Part shown: in pieces, positions 1 to 7,042 of the stretch | Layout of the letters: each line of letters starts with the position of its first letter | How positions within the stretch are numbered: position 1 is the first letter of the stretch | Assembly (NCBI GenBank): GCA_012964275.1 | Contig: DTUG01000093.1 | Coordinates: forward strand, 1 to 14,232 | Reading direction: 5' to 3' | DNA: 14,232 nucleotides | Source: Fidelibacterota bacterium | GTDB taxonomy: Bacteria > Fidelibacterota > Marinisomatia > Marinisomatales > UBA1611 | Program-made: the position numbers and the translations under genes | Notes under the pieces: generated by a model | What the model was told of the DNA's origin: nothing | Database searches by the model: none | The model's input: the letters and a program-made list of their open reading frames with translations, nothing else

Positions 1-687
1 GTGTCTCTATTTTTCCGCTATTTCGATGGATTTTTTCTTTACGGATTTCTTTTATCTTTTGCTGATGAAGATCTTTTTGACTGGTTCGACCCCAAAATAC
101 GGAACACCAGTCAGCGCGACTTCCACTGGTTTGAAACCATATGGCTGCGAACCATGATCTCATCAAAAAAAGAACCGATTATTGGAAAACTGTTTTCCCT
201 TAGCACTAACCTTCCCGCATTTATGGAACGATTTCCTGAATCAAAAATAATTTATATGGTTCGTGACCCACTGAATGTATTGCCGTCTGGATTGAGCCTG
301 GTGACAGGCGTCCTTGATAAACGGTTTGGTTTCTGGAATCTGCCTGAGCAAAAACGAAATCAATATATTGGTCGTTTATATGCTGCACTGGTCGAACTGC
401 TTAAACGCTTCCACGATGACTGGGTGAATGAAAGAATCGAAAAATCAAGAATATTTATTGTTAGATACGATCAGATGATGAACAACTTCGAAGATATAAT
501 GTCAGGCATTTTTAAATTCACTGGTTTCGAACCGTCTGCTGATCTAATAGATGACGTAAAAAAAACTGCAGAAAAACAGCGTCAGTATGAAAGCACGCAC
601 GCATACGACCTGGAAAAATTCGGTCTGAATGAAGCACGGATCAGGGCTGATTGTTCTTTCGTGTATAAAACTTTTTTAGATCAATGA
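1..687 (+). CDS. PAPS-dependent sulfotransferase family protein, 5' partial
   Basis: This is probably a cytosolic sulfotransferase that moves a sulfuryl group from PAPS to an acceptor. The frame is open from base 1, so the GTG there is probably not the true start. The N-terminal 5'-phosphosulfate loop (PKSGTTW-like) that the family needs is absent and should lie upstream of the window. The 3'-phosphate loop is visible: an Ile-Ile-Tyr-Met-Val strand leads to Arg88-Asp-Pro and Ser96, the R-x7-S spacing of the family. Further along are an IVRYDQMMNNFEDI stretch (the usual YEDL region) and a HAYDLEKFGL tail typical of Sulfotransfer_3 proteins. The stop overlaps the start of the START-domain gene by four bases (ATGA), which implies coupled translation. 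The acceptor is unknown. The lipid-binding and outer-membrane genes behind it make a lipid or lipid-like acceptor plausible. Confidence 0.85.
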   Translation: MSLFFRYFDGFFLYGFLLSFADEDLFDWFDPKIRNTSQRDFHWFETIWLRTMISSKKEPIIGKLFSLSTNLPAFMERFPESKIIYMVRDPLNVLPSGLSLVTGVLDKRFGFWNLPEQKRNQYIGRLYAALVELLKRFHDDWVNERIEKSRIFIVRYDQMMNNFEDIMSGIFKFTGFEPSADLIDDVKKTAEKQRQYESTHAYDLEKFGLNEARIRADCSFVYKTFLDQ

Positions 688-1295
688 GACCTATATATAT
701 TTATACAATTATCTTTGTCTCGATATCCACGGTATTTGGCTCCATAAATGCATTTGAAATCACATCATCCGAATCTCTTAATAATTGGATCGTTCTGCAG
801 AATGATGCTACTTGGATCGGGTGGACAGACCACTCTGGTTTCCCGGTTTGCCAAACCCGGGCCACTTTTCCCTACCCGATGAAAAAAATTTCAAACATCA
901 TCGAAGACATTGAAAACTATCCAAATGTTTTCAAGAGAATTACAATGGCAAGAATATTGGATGACGATATTGCCCATGTGGTACTGGACATGCCCTTTCC
1001 CTTTTCGAGTCGGGATTACATTATCCAATTTGTAATGGATAAAAGCCATACATATTGGATTTTCAATTTTAAAGCAGTTACGCATAATGATGCACCGGTA
1101 AACGATAAATATGTTCGATTACTTAACGCAGCCGGTGAATGGCTTATTAAACCTATCAGCAATAATGAAACCGCTATAGCCTATACCTGGAATGGTGAGT
1201 TGCTGGGTGATTTTCCATCCTGGGCATTGCCCAGAGCATGGAAAACTCAGGGCAACGAGATCATCGACTGGCTAAATGAAGCTCTGTCCAATTAA
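684..1295 (+). CDS. Exported START-domain (SRPBCC) lipid-binding protein
   Basis: This 203-residue protein has an N-terminal hydrophobic signal (about residues 4-20, likely cleavage near Asn22-Ala23), so it should act in the periplasm or at the envelope. The rest fits a START-like helix-grip fold that binds lipids or other hydrophobic ligands. Visible family marks are YPNVFKRITMARIL (79-92), PFPFSSRDYI (104-113), a Gly-Glu-Trp strand (151-153) and the closing amphipathic helix LPRAWKTQGNEIIDWL (182-197). The ATG lies inside the stop of the sulfotransferase gene, with no Shine-Dalgarno sequence, so translation is probably coupled. The outer-membrane barrel gene follows after six bases. Its role is inferred to be binding or delivery of the product of this locus. 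A polyketide cyclase-like member of the same superfamily is a less likely alternative. Confidence 0.8.
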   Translation: MRPIYIYTIIFVSISTVFGSINAFEITSSESLNNWIVLQNDATWIGWTDHSGFPVCQTRATFPYPMKKISNIIEDIENYPNVFKRITMARILDDDIAHVVLDMPFPFSSRDYIIQFVMDKSHTYWIFNFKAVTHNDAPVNDKYVRLLNAAGEWLIKPISNNETAIAYTWNGELLGDFPSWALPRAWKTQGNEIIDWLNEALSN

Positions 1296-1301
1296 AAAGA
1301 A

Positions 1302-2747
1302 ATGAAGAAAAAAATATTTATTTTACTGCTGCCAGTGTTCACAGTTTGGAATTTTGCTCAATCCACTAACGACTACGGTGGTTACGTGGACCTATATTAT
1401 ACGGCTAGACTTTCTGATCATTCCCTGATAAACCTACCCTATCGGATTTTTAACATTAATGTAGATCATCAAAATGGAGATTTTTCTATAAAATCAACAC
1501 TGGCCCTTGAACATCAACTGAGAAGCGATACCTATTTTCTCACAAATAGCAGCCCACAGGATTATCATTGGGATCTGCGGGAACTATACATGCAGTGGTT
1601 CACCAGCTTTGGCGAGATCCGAATTGGTAAACAAATACATACCTGGGGAAGTACAGATGAGAACAGCCCCATTGATGTGGTAAATCCTCTTGACTATTAT
1701 TATCTATTTTCTGCAGGTGCCGAACGCAAACTGGGTACCTTTTCAATTGCATCTGATATTTACTGGAGAAATTTTAAGCTCGGTTTTGTTTTTTCTCCTT
1801 TACATAATACTCATCGGACTCCTTCAGGGGATAACGATTTTCCCATCAAACTTCCCATCAACCCTCAGGAATATCAGATTTTTCCGCTCCATGACCAACC
1901 ATTCGAAGGTGGATTTTATACCGTTTCATCCTGGAATTTTGGGGAAATCTCCTATTATTATTTTTCCGGATACGATAGGTTATTCAATTTTACGGGAGTT
2001 AGTACATATTCCCATATTGATAATAGCTCTTTCGTTCAAGTGGAATTGGTTTACGGGTTTCGAAAAACACAGGCTTTGGGCATGGGGGCAATTTTATTAA
2101 ATGATTTATTTACAATAAGAGCAGATATGGGTTTGTTTGATACTCGGGACCAAAACTCATCAATTTCCAGAGAATTAGCTGGAGTTGCCTTTGGGTTTAA
2201 CAATTACATATTTGTAGATAGTCTTTCGTTTCCTATGGAGGAAAAAGCCAGATATTATCAGTCAACCCTTCAGATAGAGGTAGAACTCCCTGCAGATATT
2301 AATTTCATCGGCCAGATTTTCATCTACGATACACTTTATTATTCGTCAAATGATTTCCCAGTAGATCAGGAAATCAGTATTCCCAACCTTGAAATTGATC
2401 CGGATAACTTTACACCTGCCGATTTCTTTACCCCAGGAATCGGTGCCCCAATGGCCGTATTATCCAAAAAGTTGGCTTTTTTTAACTTGGAAAGAGATTT
2501 CCTAGACAGCCAGTTAAATATCAACTTGACAGCCATGCTAGACTTGGATAAAACGGGTTATAAAGGTACTGTGCCGGGAGCCCTATATTCCTTTCAAACA
2601 GAATACAATCTATTGGAAAATCTTAAAGCAATATTAGGAATCACAAAAATTATCGGTGCAGACGGCCACCCGGATGGTGATCAATACCGGTTCAACCAGA
2701 TGGAAGATTTCTCCCATATGAGGTTGGAAATAAAATACTTTTTCTAA
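1302..2747 (+). CDS. Outer-membrane beta-barrel protein, DUF1302-like
   Basis: This 481-residue protein has a clear signal peptide (basic KKK, then a hydrophobic run, cleavage probably after the Ala of NFA near residue 19). Many alternating aromatic/polar strands follow, and it ends in a strand closing with Phe-Phe, the terminal aromatic expected of BAM-inserted barrels. About residues 92-130 carry RELYMQWF, GEIRIGKQ, a Trp-Gly pair and IDVVNPLDYYYLF. This matches the 'GkQ..nWG..D...viNP.D' signature I associate with DUF1302 proteins, which are often encoded beside MMPL/RND exporters. It is third in a tight operon after a sulfotransferase and a START protein, and converges on an operon holding an MMPL exporter and a LolA-like carrier. 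It may receive or pass on a lipid at the outer membrane. The barrel call is firm; the family assignment is moderate. Confidence 0.75.
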   Translation: MKKKIFILLLPVFTVWNFAQSTNDYGGYVDLYYTARLSDHSLINLPYRIFNINVDHQNGDFSIKSTLALEHQLRSDTYFLTNSSPQDYHWDLRELYMQWFTSFGEIRIGKQIHTWGSTDENSPIDVVNPLDYYYLFSAGAERKLGTFSIASDIYWRNFKLGFVFSPLHNTHRTPSGDNDFPIKLPINPQEYQIFPLHDQPFEGGFYTVSSWNFGEISYYYFSGYDRLFNFTGVSTYSHIDNSSFVQVELVYGFRKTQALGMGAILLNDLFTIRADMGLFDTRDQNSSISRELAGVAFGFNNYIFVDSLSFPMEEKARYYQSTLQIEVELPADINFIGQIFIYDTLYYSSNDFPVDQEISIPNLEIDPDNFTPADFFTPGIGAPMAVLSKKLAFFNLERDFLDSQLNINLTAMLDLDKTGYKGTVPGALYSFQTEYNLLENLKAILGITKIIGADGHPDGDQYRFNQMEDFSHMRLEIKYFF

Positions 2748-2767
2748 TTCTAAAAATAAAATTCAGT

Positions 2768-3832
2768 TTACTTTAGAAGCGTAGTCTTCAGCGTCATTGC
2801 GCTTCCTCTTACGCTCACCCGTATAAAATAAATCCCGGATGGATAAGTGTTCCCGTTCCATTTTACAATATGTTTACCGGATGAAAGGAGTTCATCTTTA
2901 AGCACGATATCTAATTGATCACCGGAAATATTATACACGGCCACGGTTACATTTTCAGGGTGAGATAAGGTAACCCGAAATGCAGTTTCCGGGTTAAATG
3001 GATTAGGATATGCCTTTGATATTTCAAATTCTACCGGAAGGTCAACATGGGTTGAGATTGTTGTACTGTCACATTCCTGGGGTATAGTCACCTGAAAAGA
3101 ATAATAAAACTGATCCAAACTGGTATGGAGATGTTCACTCGTTTCTATGCACTCCGGAAGATCTTCGCAAAGATAATTTCCACCAATGGCAAAATACGGG
3201 TACCAGGCAGGATCGTCTTCGTTCCAATCTATATTCAAGGAACAAATGCAATCCGGCACTGCAGCCAGGTTATTATTGAATAGCCAGAGGTAGTTCAGGT
3301 TTTCCAACTGGCAGATAGATTCGGGGATGGAATCCAATTCATTGTAGCCCAGGTCCAGAAAATACAAGTTAGTGAGTTCACCAAACTCTTCTCCCAAGGA
3401 CCCCAGGATGTTATTGGATAAGTATAATGACTGAAGGTTTGAGAGTTGACTAAAACTTTCAGGGAGATTGGGAATACGATTCCATTCCAGGTACAGGGAA
3501 CTAAGTTCACTCCAGTCACCAATATCGTCCGGCAGAACAAATATGGTATCATTCACGCCATAGCTGTTCCCGTAATTCCCTGCAACCAGGATTTTTAATC
3601 TGCCGTTGAGCCAGGTTTGGGTGCCAACCTCCAGCGATGAATCATAATCAAGCTCATTCATGGTAATCAAAGCATCCAACACCGCCAAGTCGACATCTGA
3701 CAGGCAGCTGTCCCCACTAATGATAGTTACATTATCGGGCAATTCATCAAAATAGGTGTAGGTGCTGTCGCATTGCCCGAATAAGAAAGAAGCAAAAAAC
3801 ATTACTGCATAGATGACTGCTTTAAGGATCAT
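2768..3832 (-). CDS. Secreted leucine-rich-repeat protein with type IX sorting domain
   Basis: The protein has 354 residues. A signal peptide covers about 1-19 (ending near Phe-Gly-Gln). Residues 20-95 have no recognised domain. Residues 95-200 form about four leucine-rich repeats of 23 residues with the bacterial LxxLxLxxNxLxxLPxxF pattern (for example LSSLYLEWNRIPNLPESF). A cysteine-bearing cap follows (Cys194, Cys196, Cys222, Cys228). Residues about 266-354 are a type IX C-terminal sorting domain: AYPNPFNPETAFRV, then VAVYNISGDQL and PSGIYFIRV, ending Leu-Leu-Lys. It is therefore expected at the cell surface or released. Its ATG overlaps the stop of the arylsulfotransferase gene by four bases, with no Shine-Dalgarno sequence, so the two are probably translated together. 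Leucine-rich repeats suggest protein or glycan binding; the ligand cannot be told. Confidence 0.85.
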   Translation of the reverse strand: MILKAVIYAVMFFASFLFGQCDSTYTYFDELPDNVTIISGDSCLSDVDLAVLDALITMNELDYDSSLEVGTQTWLNGRLKILVAGNYGNSYGVNDTIFVLPDDIGDWSELSSLYLEWNRIPNLPESFSQLSNLQSLYLSNNILGSLGEEFGELTNLYFLDLGYNELDSIPESICQLENLNYLWLFNNNLAAVPDCICSLNIDWNEDDPAWYPYFAIGGNYLCEDLPECIETSEHLHTSLDQFYYSFQVTIPQECDSTTISTHVDLPVEFEISKAYPNPFNPETAFRVTLSHPENVTVAVYNISGDQLDIVLKDELLSSGKHIVKWNGNTYPSGIYFIRVSVRGSAMTLKTTLLK

Positions 3833-5886
3833 TTCAAAAGCAACATCTTTTGGACATTGTCTTTTCTACTGTCTATCAAGTGAACAAAATACACACCGCT
3901 GGGATGGTTTCCTGCATTCCATTGAACTTCATGTTCGCCGGGTTTCAACCACCCATCAACGAGTGTTTCCGCCAACACACCGTTTATGTCATAGACATGT
4001 AGAGAAGCGATTAATCGCTTCTCTACTGAAAAGCGGATGGTGGTGGTGGGGTTGAAGGGATTTGGGAACGGAGGAAATAATGAAAACGCGTGTGGGACGA
4101 TATTTGAATCAACAATCAATGCTCCGGAATAAGCATTCACATTAATGGTTCCTGCCAACTCCGGTCTATGGGTAGGTGTAACTATCAAAGTTAACAGGTT
4201 GCCTCCAGAAATCTCGCTGACGTTACCGGTGAAGGAAAGTGTCATATTCTCTTCCGCGCCAAGGGTCACGGATCCGGACTGGCCGCTGAACCAGTCCATA
4301 TTATCAGAAAATTCATAATTATATGTTTCCCCAACGGACCCTTCATTGAATAACTCAAAATTAACTTCGGTATTCCCAAGGGGTAAAAAAACGCCAGTCT
4401 GATCATCGCTGGTTTGCAAACCATGGACGATTACACAAAAGGCAATGGGGAAAATGCCGGGAATACGATTAGCGCGGTAAACTGCTCCATTCGGCAGTGA
4501 CAGATTGTAATGCGCTTCCCAGATAACTTCACCGCTGGAATCCACCTCCAGTGATGTCCCTCCGCCTCCTACCGTGGTTATCAGCATATTGCCATTGTCC
4601 AGTTTCTGGGCATTACCGGATGCAAAACCGAAAAGGTTTTCCGGGAGTACATATTCCCAAACCAGTTCAGCCTCATTTTCATTCACTGCGATTTCGATAG
4701 CCCTTGAGGTGGGTTCAGTAGTTTCCAGGAAAATTTCGCTGAGATTACCATTATCAAAGGTGACAATATGACCGTCCTCAGTAAGCTGCAAACCGTGCTG
4801 AAAACTGAAACCAAGATCATGCCCCATTGTTACATCACCTGACAACATTTCATGTCCCAGATTCCAGATAACGCCTCCACTGGCATAATCAATCTTCGTG
4901 ATGCGGGATAAATGACGAATGGATATATAAAGTGCGTTTTCTTCATCAGAAAAAAATGCTGCATTCATGTGAGTCCAGTCATACTGCAGATCAAAATAAG
5001 CCTGATCCCATGTTCCGCCTAGCTGATCATAATCTGCCATACTATAGTGATCAAAAGTATCCCAACTCCAAACGACTTCTTTGGTATCTTTGTCCCATTC
5101 TACCAGTTTATCACCAATCCAGGGAAACTCCAGGGTGACCCCATCGGCCTGATAGCCTAACTGCTGGAATAAAGGTGTCCAAGGTCCGATCGGAATAGAA
5201 CCTATTGATGATGTTGACACAATGCCCATGTAATTCCCATTTGGAAGTCTAAATAGATCATGGTGTAAAAATTCATCATTAGGTTCATCCCAAATGATTT
5301 CATTATCAATAGAAAATACAATGCCGGGAAGGTTGTTCTCTGCATCTGAATTGAGGTAGCACCCGAAAAGATCAACGTAAGGACTGGAGTTATAGTAGAC
5401 AATATCCGTTTCTCCCGTATTCCAGATCTCTCGACCGTTCCGATCAATTATAGCGCTGAAATAGTTGAAAAACGCACCAAAAACCGTTAATCCATCGGCA
5501 ATCTGGTTTTCATTAAAAATAGTGGTTTCTGCCACAGAACGCTTCTCACCAGTTGAAAAAGAAAATGTTTCAGACCAGACACCCCCCATACCATTGTTAA
5601 ACACAGGTTTAACATGCCAAAAATATTCGGTTGCCCATTCAAAATTATCTCTATCGATATATAGCAGTGTATTATCGGTAATCTCAATAATCGGAGTCGA
5701 AAAATCCTCGGCTGTAGATGCCTGAAGCTGATATTCATATGCGTCAGGGATTTGTTCCCATTCAAAACGAACATAGGTATAGTTCAGCAGGCTGTTATTT
5801 TCAGGATGGACCAACCCGGCAAAAACTGTGAAGGGTATAGAAACGAATAATGTTATCACCTTTGAGTATGTAACTTTAAAAAGCAT
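3829..5886 (-). CDS. Arylsulfate sulfotransferase (ASST family) with Fn3-like and type IX sorting domains
   Basis: The protein has 685 residues. A signal peptide covers about 1-23 and a fibronectin-III-like domain about 25-112. An ASST beta-propeller (about 115-480) and an Ig-like spacer (about 497-590) follow, then a type IX sorting domain (598-685, FPNPFNPTTTIRF to MLLLK). ASST enzymes move sulfate from one phenol ester to another without PAPS, through a sulfo-histidine. Candidate active-site residues are His209 (in HHDLFRLPNGNYM), His306 (DWTHMN), Arg324 (SIRHLSRI) and His364 (FQHGLQL). The His306-Arg324 spacing of 18 equals that of E. coli AssT His356-Arg374, which would make His364 the analogue of the sulfated His436. 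The sorting tail places the enzyme at the cell surface, unlike periplasmic AssT. It lies 66 bp after the LolA-like gene on the same strand and overlaps the LRR gene. A perfect palindrome lies within its sorting-domain codons. Confidence 0.82.
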   Translation of the reverse strand: MLFKVTYSKVITLFVSIPFTVFAGLVHPENNSLLNYTYVRFEWEQIPDAYEYQLQASTAEDFSTPIIEITDNTLLYIDRDNFEWATEYFWHVKPVFNNGMGGVWSETFSFSTGEKRSVAETTIFNENQIADGLTVFGAFFNYFSAIIDRNGREIWNTGETDIVYYNSSPYVDLFGCYLNSDAENNLPGIVFSIDNEIIWDEPNDEFLHHDLFRLPNGNYMGIVSTSSIGSIPIGPWTPLFQQLGYQADGVTLEFPWIGDKLVEWDKDTKEVVWSWDTFDHYSMADYDQLGGTWDQAYFDLQYDWTHMNAAFFSDEENALYISIRHLSRITKIDYASGGVIWNLGHEMLSGDVTMGHDLGFSFQHGLQLTEDGHIVTFDNGNLSEIFLETTEPTSRAIEIAVNENEAELVWEYVLPENLFGFASGNAQKLDNGNMLITTVGGGGTSLEVDSSGEVIWEAHYNLSLPNGAVYRANRIPGIFPIAFCVIVHGLQTSDDQTGVFLPLGNTEVNFELFNEGSVGETYNYEFSDNMDWFSGQSGSVTLGAEENMTLSFTGNVSEISGGNLLTLIVTPTHRPELAGTINVNAYSGALIVDSNIVPHAFSLFPPFPNPFNPTTTIRFSVEKRLIASLHVYDINGVLAETLVDGWLKPGEHEVQWNAGNHPSGVYFVHLIDSRKDNVQKMLLLK
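3999..4026. repeat. 28-bp perfect palindrome inside the arylsulfotransferase gene
   Basis: The arms are GTAGAGAAGCGAT (3999-4011) and ATCGCTTCTCTAC (4014-4026) around a central TA, with no mismatch. Read on the - strand it encodes the residues VEKRLIASL in frame, where sorting domains of this kind normally have a stretch such as LPEAGxVSL. The protein length around it is normal. It resembles the short dispersed palindromes starting GTAGAGA that occur in many bacterial genomes, but only one copy lies in this window. Confidence 0.9.
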
Positions 5887-5952
5887 ATGAATTTTCTGAG
5901 ATTTCGGTTAAATGGGTGGCCTAATTAATAAGACTCAAGGTTGGTTAAAAAG

Positions 5953-6729
5953 TTATTTAACGTTGGTAAGAAAAGACTTGGTGAATATTTGATTCTCTAA
6001 ACCAGCATTGGGTTTGAAAGAATCAATAGTCATTATCGTATGGTTTCCGTTCACTTTTGTCATTTCCAACATAGCCGGTGACCAGAAATCGGACTGTTGT
6101 GTAAAATCCCGTACATACAGCGTTTTTTCCAGTGTGTTTTCATCCTGGAAAAATTCAACTTTTCTGATCTGCCAGATCTTATCATCCACATAGATCTTTT
6201 TGCCCCAGTAAGCGCTTTCAACTCTGGGAATGGTCCTGACCACATAACAGGAGTAGCCTTCAATCGTTTCCCGGCCTTCAAGAGTCAGGCTGTCATCCTT
6301 TACCTCACGATTTTCGAGATCTTCATATATAAAGTCAGTCCCCATAAATGATTTTCCCTTTTCCTTCGTTTTAATCCGCTTTGATGTTTTCAATCTGGGG
6401 AGGAAAAACCATTGTTCCGTGGTGCCGTCTCTTCTAGTCCAACTCAACAAACCTGTTCCCTTTATCGATTTAGGTTCCTGAAACCGTAACAGTTGTTTTT
6501 TCTCATAATTGCCAGAAGAAAATTTCTTTTCGTAGCGTGTGAAAGCTCGTACTCTACGTTTCTCTTTCCCTGCCTTGGTTCTGATGATATCCAAGCGTAT
6601 TTCCGATATGGAGGATTCTGGCTTTGGTGCTGATTTTACCTTTGTCATAACCTCAACAGCGGTAAGACTCACCTTATCTGGAAATACAATAGATTGTAGA
6701 AATAAAATGACGGTGAGTTTAGTTTTCAT
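5953..6729 (-). CDS. LolA-like outer-membrane lipoprotein-sorting family protein (COG2834)
   Basis: This 258-residue protein starts at the ATG giving MKTKLTVILFLQ, which makes a good signal peptide (about 1-20). A GTG three codons upstream, at 6738, is the alternative start. The body matches the LolA-like family: a half-open beta-barrel that binds acyl chains in the periplasm. Marks are LRFQEPKSIKGTGLLSW (about 81-97), WFFLPRLKTSKRI (about 107-119) and the signature FMGTDFIYEDL (128-138), then IYVDDKIWQIRKVEFF (about 179-194). Proteins of this group are commonly encoded beside MMPL exporters, as here. It is therefore more likely a carrier for the exported lipid than a true lipoprotein chaperone. 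The start overlaps the stop of the small membrane protein gene by 11 bases. Confidence 0.82.
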   Translation of the reverse strand: MKTKLTVILFLQSIVFPDKVSLTAVEVMTKVKSAPKPESSISEIRLDIIRTKAGKEKRRVRAFTRYEKKFSSGNYEKKQLLRFQEPKSIKGTGLLSWTRRDGTTEQWFFLPRLKTSKRIKTKEKGKSFMGTDFIYEDLENREVKDDSLTLEGRETIEGYSCYVVRTIPRVESAYWGKKIYVDDKIWQIRKVEFFQDENTLEKTLYVRDFTQQSDFWSPAMLEMTKVNGNHTIMTIDSFKPNAGLENQIFTKSFLTNVK

Positions 6730-7042
6730 TTTCGTCACTTTTTATAAACAGCAATCCAATGGGTGTAAAAATCAGGCTGATGATAGCTACAAGCAAATAA
6801 TCCTGCCGATGTGTTAGCTCGGAAATACCGGCGGCCTGGAGACAGATAAAGACATAAGAAATGATAACAATATCTAAATTATCCTGTCCCCAATTCACGA
6901 TATTTTCCAATGTGAATAACGTATAAAGACTTTGCTCCGGTCCAGCATTCAAAAAAGCGGCAATAATCCACCAGATAATCACCCCAATTGATAGCATTAC
7001 AAACAAAAAGCTTATTAATTTATCTTTTTTGTCGCTCTTCAT
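6719..7042 (-). CDS. Small three-helix membrane protein of unknown function
   Basis: This is a 107-residue protein beginning MKSDKKDKLI. The same frame stays open upstream to 7300, but that part is antisense-type noise within the MMPL gene. The ATG at 7042 overlaps the MMPL stop by four bases (ATGA), which fixes the start. Three hydrophobic segments are visible at about 9-31, 56-75 and 83-100, with charged ends (KSDKKDK at the N terminus, KSDENEN at the C terminus). I do not recognise the family. Its place between an MMPL exporter and its LolA-like partner, with overlaps on both sides, suggests an accessory subunit of the exporter or a partner in lipid hand-over. That role is an inference from position only. 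Confidence 0.75.
   Translation of the reverse strand: MKSDKKDKLISFLFVMLSIGVIIWWIIAAFLNAGPEQSLYTLFTLENIVNWGQDNLDIVIISYVFICLQAAGISELTHRQDYLLVAIISLIFTPIGLLFIKSDENEN

Noticed and set aside
1..3. GTG at base 1 as the true start of the sulfotransferase
   Set aside because: The protein would lack the N-terminal PAPS loop found throughout the family; the open frame more likely continues upstream.
3773..3790. Lipobox in the LRR protein (FLFGQC)
   Set aside because: Gln at -1 and Phe at -3 do not fit L-(A/S)-(G/A)-C; ordinary signal peptide cleavage and type IX export fit better.
3813..4055. 80-residue + strand ORF opposite the arylsulfotransferase end
   Set aside because: It contains the same VEKRLIASL only because the palindrome reads alike on both strands; the rest has no coding character and it is antisense to two well-supported genes.
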